Below, piece by piece: positions 42,762 through 52,577 of a stretch of 64,000 nucleotides of DNA; the first letter of the stretch is position 1, and each line of letters opens with the position of its first letter. Source of the stretch: Kluyvera sp040932435 (GTDB taxonomy: Bacteria > Pseudomonadota > Gammaproteobacteria > Enterobacterales > Enterobacteriaceae); assembly GCF_040932435.1 (NCBI RefSeq), contig NZ_JBFQGA010000009.1:171966-235965 (forward strand), read 5' to 3'. The position numbers and the translations under genes are program-made. The notes below the pieces were generated by a model that saw only the letters and a program-made list of their open reading frames with translations, did no database searches and had not been told where the DNA came from.

Positions 42762-44506
42762 TCGCCAAACTGCATTTTGTGCAACTGTGCATAAACACCG
42801 CGATGGGCCAGCAGGTCGCTGTGGCTTCCGCGCTCAACGATTTTACCATCTTCAACAACGATAATTTCGTCAGCCTGCTCGATGGTCGAGAGGCGGTGGG
42901 CAATCACCAGCGAAGTACGGTTTTTCTGCAGCTCGTCCAGCGCTGACTGAATTGCGCGTTCAGATTCGGTATCCAGTGCGGAGGTGGCTTCATCCAAGAT
43001 CAGGATTGGGCTGTTACGCAACAAAGCACGTGCAATGGCAATACGCTGACGCTGACCGCCGGAGAGCAGGACGCCGTTTTCACCGATTACCGTATCGAGG
43101 CCATCATCCATTTTGTTGATAAAGTCCATCGCGTAGGCCATACGCGCCGCTTCTTCAATTTGTTCACGGCTGAACTCTTCCGTACGCGCATAGGCGATGT
43201 TGTTAGCGACGGTATCGTTGAACAGATGAACATTTTGCGAGACTAGCGCAACCTGATTACGCAGCGCGGACAGTTTGTACTCGCGTAAATCATGACCATC
43301 GAGCAAAATTTTGCCTTCATCGATATCATAAAAACGGGTCAACAGACTGGCGATAGTCGATTTACCTGAACCCGAACGCCCTACCAGAGCCACCGTTTTC
43401 CCCTCGGGGATCGATAGATTAATGTTACGCAACGCCGGGGTCTCACGGCCTGGGTAGGTAAAGGTAACGTTCTGGAACTCAATCGCCCCTTTAGCACGTT
43501 CAATGTCCAGCTTGCCTTCGTCTTTTTCCTGTTCACTATCAAGAATCGCAAACAGTGTCTGGCATGCTGCCATCCCGCGCTGGAACTGCGCGTTGACGTT
43601 GGTTAATGATTTCAGCGGACGCATCAGGGCAATCATTGAGGAGAAGACCACGGTAATCGTACCGGCAGTCAGTGTTTCCATGACGCTTGGGAAGCTTGCA
43701 GCATATAGGACGAATGCCAATGCCAGAGAAGCAATCAGCTGAATGATTGGGTCTGAGATAGACGATGCCGAGACCAGCTTCATCCCTTGCAGACGCATTC
43801 TGTTGCTGACCTTATCAAAACGCTTAGTTTCCACGTTCTGGCCGCCAAACATCAGCACTTCTTTATGCCCTTTCAGCATCTGTTCTGCGCTGGTGGTCAC
43901 CTGCCCCATGGTGTTTTGCATATTTTTACTGATGCTACGGAAGCGTTTAGAGACCACGCGAATCGCAATCGACACGATCGGTGCCAAGACGATAAGAATG
44001 ACCGACAGCTGCCAGCTGTAGTAAAACATCATGATAAACAGACCGATAATCGACGCGCCTTCGCGCACTACGGTTATCAGCGCGCTTGACGATGATGAAG
44101 CGACCTGTTCGGAATCATAGGTGATACGCGACAGCAGCGTCCCGGTGGACTGCTTATCAAAAAACGAGACCGGCATGCCCATCATATGGCTGAACAGACG
44201 GCGACGCATAGTCATGACGACTTTGCCCGAAACCCAAGAGATACAGTAGCTTGAAATATAGCTTGTGATACCACGCAGGATCATCAAGCCAATAACGACC
44301 AGCGGCATCCACAGCAGCACTGAGCGATCTGTTTTACCAAAACCATCATCCAGTAACGGTTTAAGAAGCGATAACATAAAGGTATCGCTGGCCGCGTTAA
44401 GGACTAACGCGATGGCCGCCACGATCAACCCTGCTTTAAACGGCGCGATAGTCGGCCAGAGTCGGCGGAAGGTCTGCCACGTGGAGAGATCTTTGTCGTT
44501 CTGCAT
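42758..44506 (-). CDS. msbA: Lipid A/phospholipid flippase MsbA
   Basis: A 582-residue homodimeric ABC exporter, same length as E. coli MsbA. Six transmembrane helices lie within residues 20-315. The nucleotide-binding domain has Walker A GRSGSGKST, signature LSGGQRQR, Walker B ILILDEATSALD and the switch His in IAHRLST. It flips LPS core-lipid A across the inner membrane. It lies 36 bases after comEC and overlaps lpxK, tying lipid A phosphorylation to export. Confidence 0.98.
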   Translation of the reverse strand: MQNDKDLSTWQTFRRLWPTIAPFKAGLIVAAIALVLNAASDTFMLSLLKPLLDDGFGKTDRSVLLWMPLVVIGLMILRGITSYISSYCISWVSGKVVMTMRRRLFSHMMGMPVSFFDKQSTGTLLSRITYDSEQVASSSSSALITVVREGASIIGLFIMMFYYSWQLSVILIVLAPIVSIAIRVVSKRFRSISKNMQNTMGQVTTSAEQMLKGHKEVLMFGGQNVETKRFDKVSNRMRLQGMKLVSASSISDPIIQLIASLALAFVLYAASFPSVMETLTAGTITVVFSSMIALMRPLKSLTNVNAQFQRGMAACQTLFAILDSEQEKDEGKLDIERAKGAIEFQNVTFTYPGRETPALRNINLSIPEGKTVALVGRSGSGKSTIASLLTRFYDIDEGKILLDGHDLREYKLSALRNQVALVSQNVHLFNDTVANNIAYARTEEFSREQIEEAARMAYAMDFINKMDDGLDTVIGENGVLLSGGQRQRIAIARALLRNSPILILDEATSALDTESERAIQSALDELQKNRTSLVIAHRLSTIEQADEIIVVEDGKIVERGSHSDLLAHRGVYAQLHKMQFGE

Positions 44507-44542
44507 TCAAAAAACCAGCTTATGTTGAAATAGCCGCATATT

Positions 44543-46804
44543 CTACCCGTTATCGCGAGTCTCGCCAAACCACTGATGATACCAACGTGGTAAAAGTTGA
44601 TCTCGTAAGCCTTCAATCTTCCAGCTTTTCGCCCCGAAAGTGACGGTTATCTGCCCTTGGTGAGGAGTATCAAACCAGGCATACTGATGCTGAAGATAGC
44701 GTGCTTTAACCTTTGAGGATGGCAGCCGCCATGCGTTATAGCGTGACGCGGAAGCCAAGGCAACAGCCCCGCCCGCCCGTTGGATCAACGCCATACCCGA
44801 CGATGTTGAGCTACCGTGATGTGGAACCTGAATAATTGTAGACGCAAATGGCTGCCAGAATCGACTAAGCATGTTCATTTCTGCCGGTAATTCAATATCT
44901 CCCGTCAGCAGGATGCTGTATTTTCCATCGTCGACTCTCACGACACATGACCCGTTATTGCCTTTTTGCATGCTGCCAGGCAGCGGCCAAAGCGCCCGAA
45001 AGCGCAAGCCCTGCCAATGCCAAGATTCGCCGCGCATGCAGGGTTGATGACCAGCCCAACCCAGCGGACTTCTGATCCACGCCTGTGGCCAAGCCTGCTG
45101 TAAGGAATGAAGGCCACCACGATGATCCAAATGATCGTGACTCAGGATAATTCCCTCTAGCGTCAGCCCGTGCCAACGTAACCATGGGACAATGAGTTGT
45201 TCCCCGCTGTCACCGCCGGGCCACGCCAGTCCCGTATCATAGACCAGCGCCTTATCACCCTTCGCAATCACCAGTGCCAGTCCCTGCCCTACATCAAGCA
45301 TCGTAACGCGCCATTGGTCTTCGGGCGTTTTTTGCCACAGTGGAAAAGCGAGCAGTACGCCTGACGATAGCCATAGTGCAGGAAAGCGCCACCAACCATG
45401 CAACCGCCATAACATAAGCGCTCCCCACGGCAACAGCGATGTTCCAAGCCAAGCACCGCTTATATTCAACCAACCTGTAGGGAGCATACGCAGGTAGCCA
45501 AAAACCAGCGCTAACGCGCGATCGGCCCCGTTCCACACCATCATCTCAACCACCGGTGGTGCCCAGAGATGCAGAAACATGGCCAGCAGTATGAGCGGCA
45601 CGCAGATAAAGGTGACTACCGGAACCGCAACGACGTTTGCCAGCAGCGAAGTCACGCTCACGCCGTGAAATAGCGCAAATTGCAGCGGCATTAATAGCAA
45701 CATCAGCCCCAGTTGCAAATGGATAAGACGGGCCAGCGGCCGGAGATAAGGCGGGCGTAGTGCGGTGGGAAACGGCATCCACTGATACCAAAAAATCAGC
45801 GCGGCAACTGCAAATGCCGACAGCCACAGGCTGTCTGAAAGCACGGATAAAGGGTCGATAAATACAATCGCGGCCAAACAGCACAACCAGACTTCCCACG
45901 CCCTCCACTGCCGACCGCTTTGACGTAATGCATAACAGATGGCCGCCGCCGCCACCGTGCGTAACGCCGGCGGTTGCATCCCCGTCAACATGGCATAGGC
46001 AAGCCCAGCACAGAGCGCAACGATGACGGGTAAACGCCAGTTAATAAACCGACAGGGGAGAAAAAACTGAATGCCCCGAATGAATAACCAACCCAACAGC
46101 GCGCCAAAACCAATATGCAATCCAGATATTGCCATCAGATGCGAGGTCCCGGTTTGTTGCATCAACTTTTTAATCTCCGGCGCAACCGATAGGCGTTCCC
46201 CCATTCCCAGCGCCAGCATGACATCACGCCAAGGGAAGTCGGCCAACGATGTTTGAAGCGAGGTGAGAAAGCGCCCACGCAGGCTACAACGTGTATCCAT
46301 GGGTTCAGCCGCAATAATGCGGCCAGTCAGCGGGCGATTGAGAGAAAGCGCATAGCGCTGAGCATCGAATCCCCCCTCATTAAGCTCGCCGTGAACGGCT
46401 CGCATACGGACGGTCATGCGCCAACGCTGTCCGATACAGGGAGGCTGCGGCAAGTAACTTGCGTATAGCGTTATCTCCGTTCGCGGAAAATAGAGCCGCC
46501 CGTCCAGATGCGTAATCGCTCCTCGATGCAGGGTTTGCCCATCCGTTTGCGTCAGCACAACCTCAACGTGGCGGTTTTTTCCCGGTAGCGTTTCGGCAGG
46601 CAACACAACCTGCCATGCTGCCAGCACGCCCCAGCAAAAAAAGAGCCCGACAAGACACGTAACCCGCCCTGCTCGCCCAGCGAACATCAGAAGCATGAGT
46701 CCCGGTATCGCCATTTTGGTCACAGATAATGCAGGTAATTCCGGCAGCACGCACAATGGCAAAATCCCCAGCAATGTGCAGCAGGCCAACTGCGGTAGAC
46801 GCAT
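44543..46804 (-). CDS. comEC: DNA uptake channel ComEC (YcaI)
   Basis: A 753-residue inner-membrane protein (754 in E. coli). An N-terminal OB-like soluble region (about 90-190) is followed by the competence domain with many helices (about 195-480), with HLMAISGLHIGFGALL. A C-terminal metallo-beta-lactamase domain has LSHDHLDHRGG and LLTGDIE. ComEC passes single-stranded DNA into the cytoplasm during transformation. The start at 46804 is clear because AAGGAGGTG sits 4-12 bases upstream; the longer frame lacks such support. A candidate CRP-S promoter lies 100-140 bases before the start. Confidence 0.96.
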   Translation of the reverse strand: MRLPQLACCTLLGILPLCVLPELPALSVTKMAIPGLMLLMFAGRAGRVTCLVGLFFCWGVLAAWQVVLPAETLPGKNRHVEVVLTQTDGQTLHRGAITHLDGRLYFPRTEITLYASYLPQPPCIGQRWRMTVRMRAVHGELNEGGFDAQRYALSLNRPLTGRIIAAEPMDTRCSLRGRFLTSLQTSLADFPWRDVMLALGMGERLSVAPEIKKLMQQTGTSHLMAISGLHIGFGALLGWLFIRGIQFFLPCRFINWRLPVIVALCAGLAYAMLTGMQPPALRTVAAAAICYALRQSGRQWRAWEVWLCCLAAIVFIDPLSVLSDSLWLSAFAVAALIFWYQWMPFPTALRPPYLRPLARLIHLQLGLMLLLMPLQFALFHGVSVTSLLANVVAVPVVTFICVPLILLAMFLHLWAPPVVEMMVWNGADRALALVFGYLRMLPTGWLNISGAWLGTSLLPWGALMLWRLHGWWRFPALWLSSGVLLAFPLWQKTPEDQWRVTMLDVGQGLALVIAKGDKALVYDTGLAWPGGDSGEQLIVPWLRWHGLTLEGIILSHDHLDHRGGLHSLQQAWPQAWIRSPLGWAGHQPCMRGESWHWQGLRFRALWPLPGSMQKGNNGSCVVRVDDGKYSILLTGDIELPAEMNMLSRFWQPFASTIIQVPHHGSSTSSGMALIQRAGGAVALASASRYNAWRLPSSKVKARYLQHQYAWFDTPHQGQITVTFGAKSWKIEGLRDQLLPRWYHQWFGETRDNG

Positions 46805-46898
46805 TAACACCTCCTTGTTTTTTGAAGTGTCGCGCCGGGTTGACAGCTTGTCGTCTAGGGAAAACGGGGAACACGTGAAGCATTCCAAAGAATGACTC

Positions 46899-46943
46899 AG
46901 GATAGGAAAACGTTACAGGCAATATGCGAGGCGGATTGCTATA
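46899..46943 (-). promoter_or_regulatory. Candidate CRP-S promoter for comEC
   Basis: A partly palindromic 22-base site (46922-46943) has the TGCGA core of CRP-S sites at 46925-46929, with a weaker second half TTGCT. On the minus strand a -10-like TATCCT (46904-46899) would put the start near 46892, about 41 bases from the site centre, the spacing of a class II CRP site. Confidence 0.4.
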
Positions 46944-46973
46944 GGAGTGAAAAGTGTAAGATCAGCAGAAACG

Positions 46974-46997
46974 AAAAAAGCACCCGCAGGTGCTTTT
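46974..46997 (-). terminator. ihfB terminator
   Basis: AAAAGCACC (46976-46984) pairs with GGTGCTTTT (46989-46997); read leftward it ends in six U. Confidence 0.92.
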
Positions 46998-47034
46998 CTC
47001 TCAATCAAGTTTTCCGCCTACTGGCGAGCTAAAC

Positions 47035-47319
47035 TCAATCGTAAATATTGGCGCGATCGCGCAGTTCTTTACCCGGCTTGAAGTGCGGCACGTATTTGCC
47101 TTCCAGTTCAACTTTATCGCCAGTCTTCGGGTTACGCCCGGTACGTGGTGCTCTGTAGTGCAGAGAGAAGCTGCCGAAACCGCGGATTTCAATGCGCTCA
47201 CCCTCAGCAAGAGTTGAGGCCATATGCTCCAGCATCTCTTTCACCGCATCTTCCACTGCCTTTGCAGGGATATGGGATTGCTGGCTGGCAAGTCTTTCAA
47301 TCAATTCTGACTTGGTCAT
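47035..47319 (-). CDS. ihfB: Integration host factor beta subunit
   Basis: A 94-residue histone-like protein, same length as E. coli. With IhfA it bends DNA by about 160 degrees at specific sites. The start MTKSELIERLASQQ and the beta-arm with GRNPKTGDKVELEGK, whose Pro wedges the DNA kink, are intact. It follows rpsA in the same direction after a hairpin and is often read from both the rpsA promoters and its own. Confidence 0.98.
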   Translation of the reverse strand: MTKSELIERLASQQSHIPAKAVEDAVKEMLEHMASTLAEGERIEIRGFGSFSLHYRAPRTGRNPKTGDKVELEGKYVPHFKPGKELRDRANIYD

Positions 47320-47368
47320 GATTCCTCCGGTTTCCATTAAAGGAAAATTAGCTAACAGCTTATTAAAC

Positions 47369-47390
47369 AAGGGCGGCCGTAGCCGCCCTT
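47369..47390 (-). terminator. Hairpin between rpsA and ihfB
   Basis: AAGGGCGGC (47369-47377) pairs with GCCGCCCTT (47382-47390); on the minus strand it is followed by GTTTAATAA, a weak U-tract. It probably ends most rpsA transcripts while letting some reach ihfB. Confidence 0.75.
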
Positions 47391-47471
47391 TGTGCTAGAT
47401 TACAGGCCTAAACCTGCAATCTGTCAAGTAAACTCATCACAATTCAGGTTGTTAAACCCGAACAGACAAGA

Positions 47472-49145
47472 TTACTCGCCTTTAGCTGCTTTGAATGCTT
47501 CAGCCATCGCGTTAGAGAAGTTGCCTTCTTCCTGTTTGTTGTTAACAGTTGCGATTGCATCTTTCTCATCAGCTTCGTCTTTAGCACGAACAGACAGGCT
47601 AATTGCGCGGTTTTTACGATCAACACCGGTGAACTTAGCTTCAACGTCGTCGCCAACGCTCAGAACCAGAGTTGCATCTTCAACGCGGTCACGTGAAGCT
47701 TCGGAAGCGCGCAGGTAACCTTCAACGCCGTCAGCCAGTTCTACGGTTGCGCCTTTAGCGTCAACTGCAGTCACTTTACCGTTTACGATTGCGCCTTTCT
47801 TGTTCAGTGCAACCCAGTTGTTGAACGGATCTTCTGCGAGCTGTTTAACGCCCAGGGAGATACGTTCACGCTCTGCGTCAACCTGCAGAACAACTGCTGC
47901 GATTTCGTCGCCTTTTTTGTATTCACGAACTGCTTCTTCGCCTGTAGCGTTCCAGGAGATGTCAGACAGGTGAACCAGGCCGTCGATGCCGCCGTCCAAG
48001 CCGATGAAGATACCGAAGTCAGTGATAGACTTGATTTTACCTTCAACACGGTCGCCCTTGTTGTGGGTTTCCGCGAACTGCTGCCATGGGTTGTTTTTGC
48101 ACTGCTTCAGGCCCAGGGAGATACGACGACGTTCTTCGTCGATATCCAGAACCATAACTTCCACTACATCACCAACGTTAACAACTTTGGATGGGTGGAT
48201 GTTTTTGTTGGTCCAATCCATTTCGGAAACGTGAACCAGGCCTTCAACGCCTTCTTCGATTTCAACGAAGCAGCCGTAGTCGGTCAGGTTGGTCACGCGA
48301 CCAGTCAGTTTGGTACCTTCTGGATAACGCTTAGCGATAGCTACCCATGGATCTTCGCCCAGCTGTTTCAGGCCAAGGGATACACGAGTACGCTCACGGT
48401 CGAACTTCAGCACTTTAACAGTGATTTCGTCGCCAACGTTTACGATTTCGCTTGGATGCTTAACGCGTTTCCATGCCATGTCAGTGATGTGCAGCAGGCC
48501 GTCAACGCCGCCCAGATCAACGAATGCACCGTAGTCAGTGAGGTTCTTAACGATACCTTTAACTTCCATGCCTTCCTGCAGGTTTTCCAGCAGCTGATCG
48601 CGCTCTGCGCTGTTTTCGGATTCGATAACGGCACGACGAGAAACAACAACGTTGTTACGCTTCTGGTCCAGCTTGATTACTTTGAACTCAAGCTCTTTGC
48701 CTTCCAGGTGCAGCGTATCGCGCACTGGACGAACGTCTACCAGGGAACCTGGCAGGAACGCACGAATACCGTTCAGCTCAACAGTGAAGCCACCTTTAAC
48801 TTTGCCGTTGATAACACCAACCACAGTTTCAGCTTCTTCGTAAGCTTTTTCCAGCGTGATCCAAGCTTCGTGACGCTTAGCTTTCTCACGGGACAGCAGG
48901 GTTTCGCCGAAGCCGTCTTCTACTGCGTCCAGCGCAACGTCAACTTCGTCACCGACCTGAATTTCCAGTTCGCCGGCTGCGTTTTTGAACTGCTCTGCAG
49001 GAATTGCAGATTCAGATTTCAGGCCCGCATCAACCAGAACTACGTCTTTGTCGATAGAGACAACAACGCCACGAACGATGGAACCCGGACGGGTTTCGAT
49101 TGTTTTTAAGGATTCTTCAAATAGTTGAGCAAAAGATTCAGTCAT
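47472..49145 (-). CDS. rpsA: 30S ribosomal protein S1
   Basis: A 557-residue protein, equal to E. coli S1. Six S1 OB-fold repeats can be followed, with recurring GVEGLVHVSEM or GGIDGLVHLSDI-type segments followed by basic, Val-rich strands. The first two dock on the ribosome and the rest bind mRNA. The strong codon bias fits very high expression. The leader before it (49146-49260) lacks a strong ribosome site, as in E. coli, where a folded leader lets S1 repress its own synthesis. Confidence 0.98.
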   Translation of the reverse strand: MTESFAQLFEESLKTIETRPGSIVRGVVVSIDKDVVLVDAGLKSESAIPAEQFKNAAGELEIQVGDEVDVALDAVEDGFGETLLSREKAKRHEAWITLEKAYEEAETVVGVINGKVKGGFTVELNGIRAFLPGSLVDVRPVRDTLHLEGKELEFKVIKLDQKRNNVVVSRRAVIESENSAERDQLLENLQEGMEVKGIVKNLTDYGAFVDLGGVDGLLHITDMAWKRVKHPSEIVNVGDEITVKVLKFDRERTRVSLGLKQLGEDPWVAIAKRYPEGTKLTGRVTNLTDYGCFVEIEEGVEGLVHVSEMDWTNKNIHPSKVVNVGDVVEVMVLDIDEERRRISLGLKQCKNNPWQQFAETHNKGDRVEGKIKSITDFGIFIGLDGGIDGLVHLSDISWNATGEEAVREYKKGDEIAAVVLQVDAERERISLGVKQLAEDPFNNWVALNKKGAIVNGKVTAVDAKGATVELADGVEGYLRASEASRDRVEDATLVLSVGDDVEAKFTGVDRKNRAISLSVRAKDEADEKDAIATVNNKQEEGNFSNAMAEAFKAAKGE

Positions 49146-49260
49146 GTTTAATCTTCAAAAGTTAGATTAACGTCCATCTGACACCATGTCGGATGGGGTT
49201 GTTTCACATACCCGCTTACATTCCATTGTCGCGGGGGTACTACAAAAATTCGGTCGCGTT

Positions 49261-49944
49261 TTATGCGAGTGCCAATTTCTGGCGCGCATAGTCTAACGCT
49301 TTTTCAATTACTTGCTCAATGCTTAAGGTGGTGGAATCCAACACTAAAGCATCGGCGGCAGGAACCAATGGCGCAACAGCACGATTACGATCGCGGTCGT
49401 CACGCTCCTTTATCTCTGCCAAAAGGCGCTCAAAGTTAACACTAAAGCCCTTTTCCTGCAACTGTAGCATGCGGCGGTTGGCGCGCTCTTCCGATGAAGC
49501 ATCAAGGAAGATTTTTACTGGCGCATCGGGGAACACTACGGTGCCCATATCACGGCCATCCGCAATCAGGCCTGGAGCGTCGCGAAAACCACGCTGGCGA
49601 CGCAGCAGTGCTTCGCGAACGCGCGGGAACGCCGCGACCTGTGATGCAGCATTAGCCACATCCTGAGTGCGAATCTCACCGCTGACATCTTCACCTTCAA
49701 GAATAACTTCCAGCGTTCCTTCGGTAGAGACAAAACGGACATCTAAATGGGTTGCCAGTGGAACCAATGCATCTTCAGACGCCACGTCAACATGATGATG
49801 CAGCGCAGCTAAAGCCAGTACGCGATAAATCGCGCCCGAATCCAGTAAGTGCCATTGCAACGCTTCTGCCATGGCTTTGCACAATGTGCCTTTACCCGCG
49901 CCGCTTGGGCCATCAATGGTAATTACCGGGGCAATTGCCGTCAT
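49261..49944 (-). CDS. cmk: Cytidylate kinase
   Basis: A 227-residue enzyme that phosphorylates CMP and dCMP. The P-loop GPSGAGKGTLCKAMA lies near the N-terminus, and the ADGRDMGTVVFPDA and DRDRNRAVAPL segments form the NMP and lid regions. The start at 49944 (MTAIAPVITIDG) matches E. coli; an in-frame ATG 10 codons earlier lies beyond the likely ribosome site GGAG. It precedes rpsA by 115 bases. Confidence 0.97.
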   Translation of the reverse strand: MTAIAPVITIDGPSGAGKGTLCKAMAEALQWHLLDSGAIYRVLALAALHHHVDVASEDALVPLATHLDVRFVSTEGTLEVILEGEDVSGEIRTQDVANAASQVAAFPRVREALLRRQRGFRDAPGLIADGRDMGTVVFPDAPVKIFLDASSEERANRRMLQLQEKGFSVNFERLLAEIKERDDRDRNRAVAPLVPAADALVLDSTTLSIEQVIEKALDYARQKLALA

Positions 49945-50076
49945 CTCTATCTCCTTAACAAAGGGCATCTTCAACGTAAACGCCGCGCATTATACGCATC
50001 TCTGCGCTCGACGGTTACCTTTGTCTGCGAATTCCAGAATTAGCCTTGAGAAGAGCGGGTGGATTGATAAGTATAG

Positions 50077-50099
50077 TGGGCTGGTCAGATACCAGCCCA
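50077..50099 (-). terminator. Hairpin after aroA
   Basis: TGGGCTGGT (50077-50085) pairs with ACCAGCCCA (50091-50099), 33 bases past the aroA stop. The following minus-strand tract (CTATACTTATC) is only weakly U-rich. Confidence 0.55.
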
Positions 50100-50131
50100 G
50101 AAAGTACGTGTTTTTACGTTTACAGCAGAGG

Positions 50132-51415
50132 TCAGGCAAGCGTGCTGATTTGTGCCAGCTGTTCGAAATAGTCCGGGAAAGTTTTCGCCGTACATTTCGG
50201 ATCGAGAATGGTGACTGGCGTATCAGACAACGCCACCAGCGAGAAGCACATCGCCATGCGGTGATCGTTGTAGGTCCCAATTTCGGCAAAGTTCAGCGTC
50301 GTAGGAGGGGTGACGCGAATGTAGTCTTCGCCCTCTTCCACGGTCGCGCCCACTTTGCGCAGCTCGGTCGCCATCGCAAACAGGCGGTCAGTTTCTTTTA
50401 CGCGCCAGTTGTAGATATTGCGCAGCGTCGTGGTGCCTTTGGCAAACAGGGCCGCAGTGGCAATGGTCATCGCCGCATCGGGAATATGGTTCATGTCCAT
50501 ATCGATAGCGTTAAGCTCACCGCGGGTACAGGCAATAAAGTCATCGCCCCAAGTAATAGTCGCGCCCATTTTCTCCAGCACATCGGCAAAACGAATGTCA
50601 CCCTGCACGCTGTGACGGCCAATGCCGGTGACTTTGACCGTACCGCCTTTGATGGCGCCAGCAGCCAAGAAATAAGAAGCAGAGGAGGCGTCACCTTCCA
50701 CCAAATATTGGCCCGGTGAAACATACTGCTGGTTGCCGCGCACAACGAAGTGCTGGTAGTTCTGATTATCCACCTCTACACCAAAGGTTTTCATCAGATT
50801 CAACGTGATATCAATATACGGTTTCGATACCAGCTCGCCCTTAATGGCAATGGTGGTATCCTGCGGGGCCAGCGGGGCCGCCATCAGCAACGCAGTTAGG
50901 AACTGGCTGGATACGCTACCGTCAACCTCAACGCGCCCGCCCTTGAAACCGCCTTTCAGGCGCAGCGGCGGATAGTTTTCCTGCTCCAGATACTCAATCT
51001 CTGCGCCGCCCTGACGCAGGGAGTCGACCAGATGACCGATTGGTCGCTCTTTCATGCGCGGTTCACCGGTCAGCACGATGTTATTGCTGCCTAGGCACAG
51101 CGCGGCTGCCAGCGGACGCATTGCCGTGCCCGCATTGCCGAGAAATAGCTCAAGTGAATCGGCAGAGTGCAGCGGGCCTGCATGCCCAATCACTTCGCAA
51201 CGCGTACGATCGTCAGACAGGGTGTAGCGAATTCCCAGCGCCTTCAACGCGTTCAACATGTGGCGAATATCATCGCTGTCCAGCAGGTTGGTCAGGACCG
51301 TTGTGCCACGGGCCAGCGCGGCCAGCAGCAGCGCACGATTCGACACGCTTTTCGAACCAGGCAGATTGATGGTGCCGTCGACACGCGCAATAGGTTGTAA
51401 CGTCAGGGATTCCAT
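50132..51415 (-). CDS. aroA: EPSP synthase
   Basis: A 427-residue enzyme of the shikimate pathway that joins shikimate-3-phosphate and PEP. Same length as E. coli from the start at 51415 (MESLTLQPIARVDGTINLPG). The PEP-site motif LFLGNAGTAMRPLAAALC is the ordinary glyphosate-sensitive type, and DHRMAMCFSLVAL is intact. It is the second gene of serC-aroA, behind an internal hairpin. Confidence 0.98.
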   Translation of the reverse strand: MESLTLQPIARVDGTINLPGSKSVSNRALLLAALARGTTVLTNLLDSDDIRHMLNALKALGIRYTLSDDRTRCEVIGHAGPLHSADSLELFLGNAGTAMRPLAAALCLGSNNIVLTGEPRMKERPIGHLVDSLRQGGAEIEYLEQENYPPLRLKGGFKGGRVEVDGSVSSQFLTALLMAAPLAPQDTTIAIKGELVSKPYIDITLNLMKTFGVEVDNQNYQHFVVRGNQQYVSPGQYLVEGDASSASYFLAAGAIKGGTVKVTGIGRHSVQGDIRFADVLEKMGATITWGDDFIACTRGELNAIDMDMNHIPDAAMTIATAALFAKGTTTLRNIYNWRVKETDRLFAMATELRKVGATVEEGEDYIRVTPPTTLNFAEIGTYNDHRMAMCFSLVALSDTPVTILDPKCTAKTFPDYFEQLAQISTLA

Positions 51416-51440
51416 GAAACTCAACTCTCAAAAAACAAAA

Positions 51441-51469
51441 AATAAAAACCCCACGGAATGTCCGTGGGG
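51441..51469 (-). terminator. Intercistronic attenuator of serC-aroA
   Basis: CCCCACGGA (51449-51457) pairs with TCCGTGGGG (51461-51469); leftward it is followed by TTTTTATTTTTTG. It stands between serC and aroA, so it should reduce but not abolish aroA transcription, as described for E. coli. Confidence 0.9.
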
Positions 51470-51488
51470 ATGAATAGATAGAAATAGA

Positions 51489-52577
51489 TTAACCGTGGCG
51501 GCGTTCGAAGTCTTGCATGAAGTTCGTCAGCGCCTGGACACCGGCCAGCGGCATCGCGTTGTATATAGAGGCACGCATACCCCCAACCACACGGTGGCCT
51601 TTAAGCGAATGCAGACCAGCAGCAAATGACTCTTCGAGGAACAGTTTATCCAGCGCGCTATCTGCCAGTTGGAACGGAACGTTCATACGAGAACGGTTGG
51701 CGCTCGCCACATCGTTACGGTAGAAATCGCTGCCATCGATGGTGCTATACAGAAGATCGGCCTTCTGCTGATTGATACGATCCATGGCATCGACGCCCCC
51801 CTGCTCTTTCAGCCATTTGAACACGAGGCCGGAAAGATACCAGGCAAAGGTCGGCGGCGTATTGAACATAGAGTCATTGTCGTTTAAGACGGTGTAGTCA
51901 AGAATCGACGGGCAGGCAACGTGTGCTTTACCCAGCAAATCTTCACGCACAACAACGATGGTTAATCCAGCAGGACCGATGTTTTTCTGCGCGCCCGCGT
52001 AGATAACGCCGTAGCGGCTGACATCAATCGGACGAGAAAGAATGGTGGAGGAGAAATCTGCAGCCACGACGACGTCTTTACCAAAGTCTGGCGTCTCTTC
52101 AATGGCGATGCCATCAATGGTTTCGTTCGGGCAGAAGTGCAGGTAGGCGGCGTTATCGGAAAGCTGCCATTCGCGCATTGGCTTCACGGCACGCTTGCCA
52201 TCTACGGTTACCTTGGCGTCAATGACGTTCGGCGTGCAGTATTTTTTCGCTTCTTTGACCGCGCTTGCAGCCCAATAGCCAGCGTCAACATAGTCGGCGG
52301 TAGTTTTATCGCCCAGGATATTCAGCGGGACACCGGCAAACTGGCCACGACCGCCGCCATGGCAGAACAGCACTTTGTAGTTGGAAGGGATGCTGAGCAG
52401 GTCACGGAAATCTTTTTCTGCTTCTTCCGCCACTTGGATAAATTCTTTACCACGGTGGCTAACTTCCATTACCGACGTACCTAACCCGTTCCAGTCGCAA
52501 AGTTCTTGCTGCGCCAGTTTAAGCACATCTGCCGGTAACATTGCTGGACCTGAACTGAAATTAAAAACCTGAGCCAT
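51489..52577 (-). CDS. serC: Phosphoserine aminotransferase
   Basis: A 362-residue PLP enzyme that makes 3-phosphoserine (serine path) and 4-phosphohydroxy-threonine (pyridoxal phosphate path). The PLP lysine is in YAGAQKNIGPAGL, and the FSSGPAMLP start and CHGGGRGQFAGVP loop are conserved. It leads the serC-aroA operon. The 162 bases upstream separate it from ycaP; I could not pick its promoter with confidence. Confidence 0.98.
   Translation of the reverse strand: MAQVFNFSSGPAMLPADVLKLAQQELCDWNGLGTSVMEVSHRGKEFIQVAEEAEKDFRDLLSIPSNYKVLFCHGGGRGQFAGVPLNILGDKTTADYVDAGYWAASAVKEAKKYCTPNVIDAKVTVDGKRAVKPMREWQLSDNAAYLHFCPNETIDGIAIEETPDFGKDVVVAADFSSTILSRPIDVSRYGVIYAGAQKNIGPAGLTIVVVREDLLGKAHVACPSILDYTVLNDNDSMFNTPPTFAWYLSGLVFKWLKEQGGVDAMDRINQQKADLLYSTIDGSDFYRNDVASANRSRMNVPFQLADSALDKLFLEESFAAGLHSLKGHRVVGGMRASIYNAMPLAGVQALTNFMQDFERRHG

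Noticed and set aside
47970..49109. A 379-codon frame antisense to rpsA
   Set aside because: Same cause: strong codon bias of a highly expressed gene leaves the complement open. The product is Phe/Asn/Val-rich without a known fold.
51120..51160. A glyphosate-resistance type change in aroA
   Set aside because: The active-site stretch reads LGNAGTAMRP, the ordinary sensitive form, so no resistance change is present at these residues.
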